Source: DATEVL01 sp964448245 (GTDB taxonomy: Bacteria; Chloroflexota; Anaerolineae; Anaerolineales; E44-bin32). Taken from it: a stretch of DNA of 10,588 bases. The stretch spans positions 1-10,588 of the forward strand of contig CAYUWF010000083.1 of the NCBI GenBank assembly GCA_964448245.1. Direction: 5' to 3'. The position numbers and the translations under genes were made by a program. Under the pieces are notes generated by a model, which was given only the letters and a program-made list of their open reading frames with translations, was not told the DNA's origin and did no database searches. Of the stretch, positions 9,858 through 10,588 are shown piece after piece. Position 1 is the stretch's first letter, and each line of letters begins with the position of its first letter.

Positions 9858-9891
9858 ACCGGGTCCCTCGACGGCCGACGGCGCGCCGCAA

Positions 9892-9920
9892 CTGGCGCGA
9901 TCAAGCGCGTGTGCTATGGT
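9892..9920 (+). promoter_or_regulatory. Extended -10 promoter of the lipoprotein gene
   Basis: CTGGCG (9892-9897), a 17-base spacer and TATGGT (9915-9920) preceded by TGC give an extended -10 promoter (TGCTATGGT). The -35 is weak (three of six). Transcription would start near 9927, about 40 bases before the ATG at 9969. The position inside the divergent gap supports it. Confidence 0.45.
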
Positions 9921-9968
9921 CCGCCGACGCGGCGCAGACAGGCCGTCGCTTCCCCGTAGGTCTCAGTG

Positions 9969-10579
9969 ATGCCAAGCCAGAAGAGAATCGGACTCGCCGG
10001 CGCAGTCTTGGCGCTGGGGTGATGGCCTGCGGACCGCTGGGGACGGGCACCGCCGCTCCGGCGGTCGCGACGGAACCTCCTGCGTTGCCGACACCCGCCC
10101 CGACGATTCCCGAGGCGACAGCAGAGCCGACGGCGCTTCCGACGCCGGCCCCGTCGCCTGGCGAAATCCGAGGTTGGTTGTGGAAGGATCGTTGCCTGCT
10201 GTCGGGAGGTGAAGCCGGCGAGCCCCTCGTTCTCGGGCAGGGATGCGTCTCCACCGGCCCGAATCCCTGGGAATGGGGGGCGGATCAGGTCTTCCAGCCC
10301 GGCTTCGAACAGGGGATCGGAGGCGTGACGATGCACCTCGGCGCCGGGGCCTGCCCGCTGATCGGGCTGACGAGCACGATCAGCGCCGGCGACGGGACGT
10401 ATGCCTTCGCCGGAGTGCCGTCGGGCGCGTACTGTGTATCCGACGGCAACGACCCCATCCTGATCCCGGGGGGCCTGAGCTACCCCGTCCGCGGCGGCGA
10501 GCCCCAGATGATTGTCACGCTCGACCCAGGCGAGGACGAAGCGGTCGACTTTGGCTGGACGTATCAGTTCGGAGATTGA
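9969..10579 (+). CDS. Secreted lipoprotein with SdrD-B-like beta-sandwich domain, apparent frameshift in signal peptide
   Basis: From the ATG at 9969 the frame reads 'MPSQKRIGLAGAVLALG' and then stops (TGA, 10020-10022). The body is in another frame from 10019: 'VMACGPLGTG', then a Pro/Thr/Ala linker containing ALPTPAP twice, then a domain to the stop at 10577-10579. One extra G in the GGGG run at 10016-10019 would join them into a classic lipoprotein signal: positive start, hydrophobic core and lipobox VMAC. The domain ('GEIRGWLWKDRC', 'GIGGVTMHLGAGACP', 'GDGTYAFAGVPSGAYCVSD', 'EAVDFGWTYQF') is the SdrD-B or prealbumin-like fold seen in many secreted Chloroflexota proteins, probably carried on the cell surface. 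The body frame is open back to a GTG at 9911, but that extension overlaps the promoter and encodes no signal. The ribosome binding site is weak (TAGG, 8 bases upstream). The gene is either broken, or intact with a sequence error. Confidence 0.75.
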
Positions 10580-10588
10580 GCGGAGCCT

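Noticed and set aside
9853..9858. TATGGT on the minus strand as a -10 box for the ABC operon
   Set aside because: No -35-like hexamer at 16-18 bases and no TG extension; it overlaps the chosen ATG.
10014..10022. Programmed -1 frameshift at CTG GGG TGA in the lipoprotein
   Set aside because: No X XXY YYZ slippery heptamer and no clear downstream stimulator was seen; a missing G is simpler.

Overview
The window is GC-rich, gene-dense bacterial DNA. The best guess at the source is a member of the Chloroflexota (Anaerolineae-like), probably from an environmental assembly. That guess is an inference. It rests on the style of the lipoprotein at the right edge (a secreted beta-sandwich domain ending in a 'DFGWTYQF' type tail), on the remnant of a large ATPase/TPR regulator ending in 'RPDIRAALGG', and on the base composition. 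No rRNA, tRNA, CRISPR array, insertion sequence or attachment site was seen.

Layout. (1) 67-2943, minus: complete uvrA, with an extended -10 promoter in the short gap before it and a perfect 13-bp hairpin after it. (2) 3013-4290, minus: a 425-residue protein of unknown function with two Cys4 zinc-ribbon-like sites, a long Pro/Ala-rich linker and a two-helix membrane segment; a sigma-70-like promoter lies just upstream. (3) 4423-5189, minus: a decayed remnant of the TPR-rich C-terminus of a large ATPase-type regulator. It is broken by three frame changes and has lost its 5' part. (4) 5201-5875, plus: a small membrane-anchored GAF-domain protein. (5) 5959-6159, plus: a 66-residue protein with its own promoter, a strong ribosome binding site and an intrinsic terminator. 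The GAF gene is visibly less GC-rich than its neighbours (55-58% in three 60-base lines counted, against 72-78% in lines from the ABC and uvrA genes), so items 4-5 look like an accessory islet. (6) 6235-8067 and 8064-9857, minus: two half-size ABC exporter genes with a 4-base GTGA overlap. (7) 9969-10579, plus: a divergently transcribed lipoprotein whose signal peptide is separated from its body by one apparently missing G.

How the genes work together. The two ABC genes are almost certainly one functional unit. The first has Asp in place of the catalytic Glu but a canonical LSGGQ. The second has the catalytic Glu but a degenerate LSMGQ. This is the complementary asymmetry of heterodimeric exporters of the TM287/288, BmrCD and LmrCD type, giving one working and one degenerate ATP site. 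uvrA works in nucleotide excision repair with uvrB and uvrC encoded elsewhere. No functional link is visible between uvrA, the zinc-ribbon protein, the GAF islet and the exporter.

The least explained parts are the GAF/small-protein islet and the zinc-ribbon membrane protein. The four frame changes (three in the TPR remnant, one in the lipoprotein) need a check of read support before biological meaning is attached to them.
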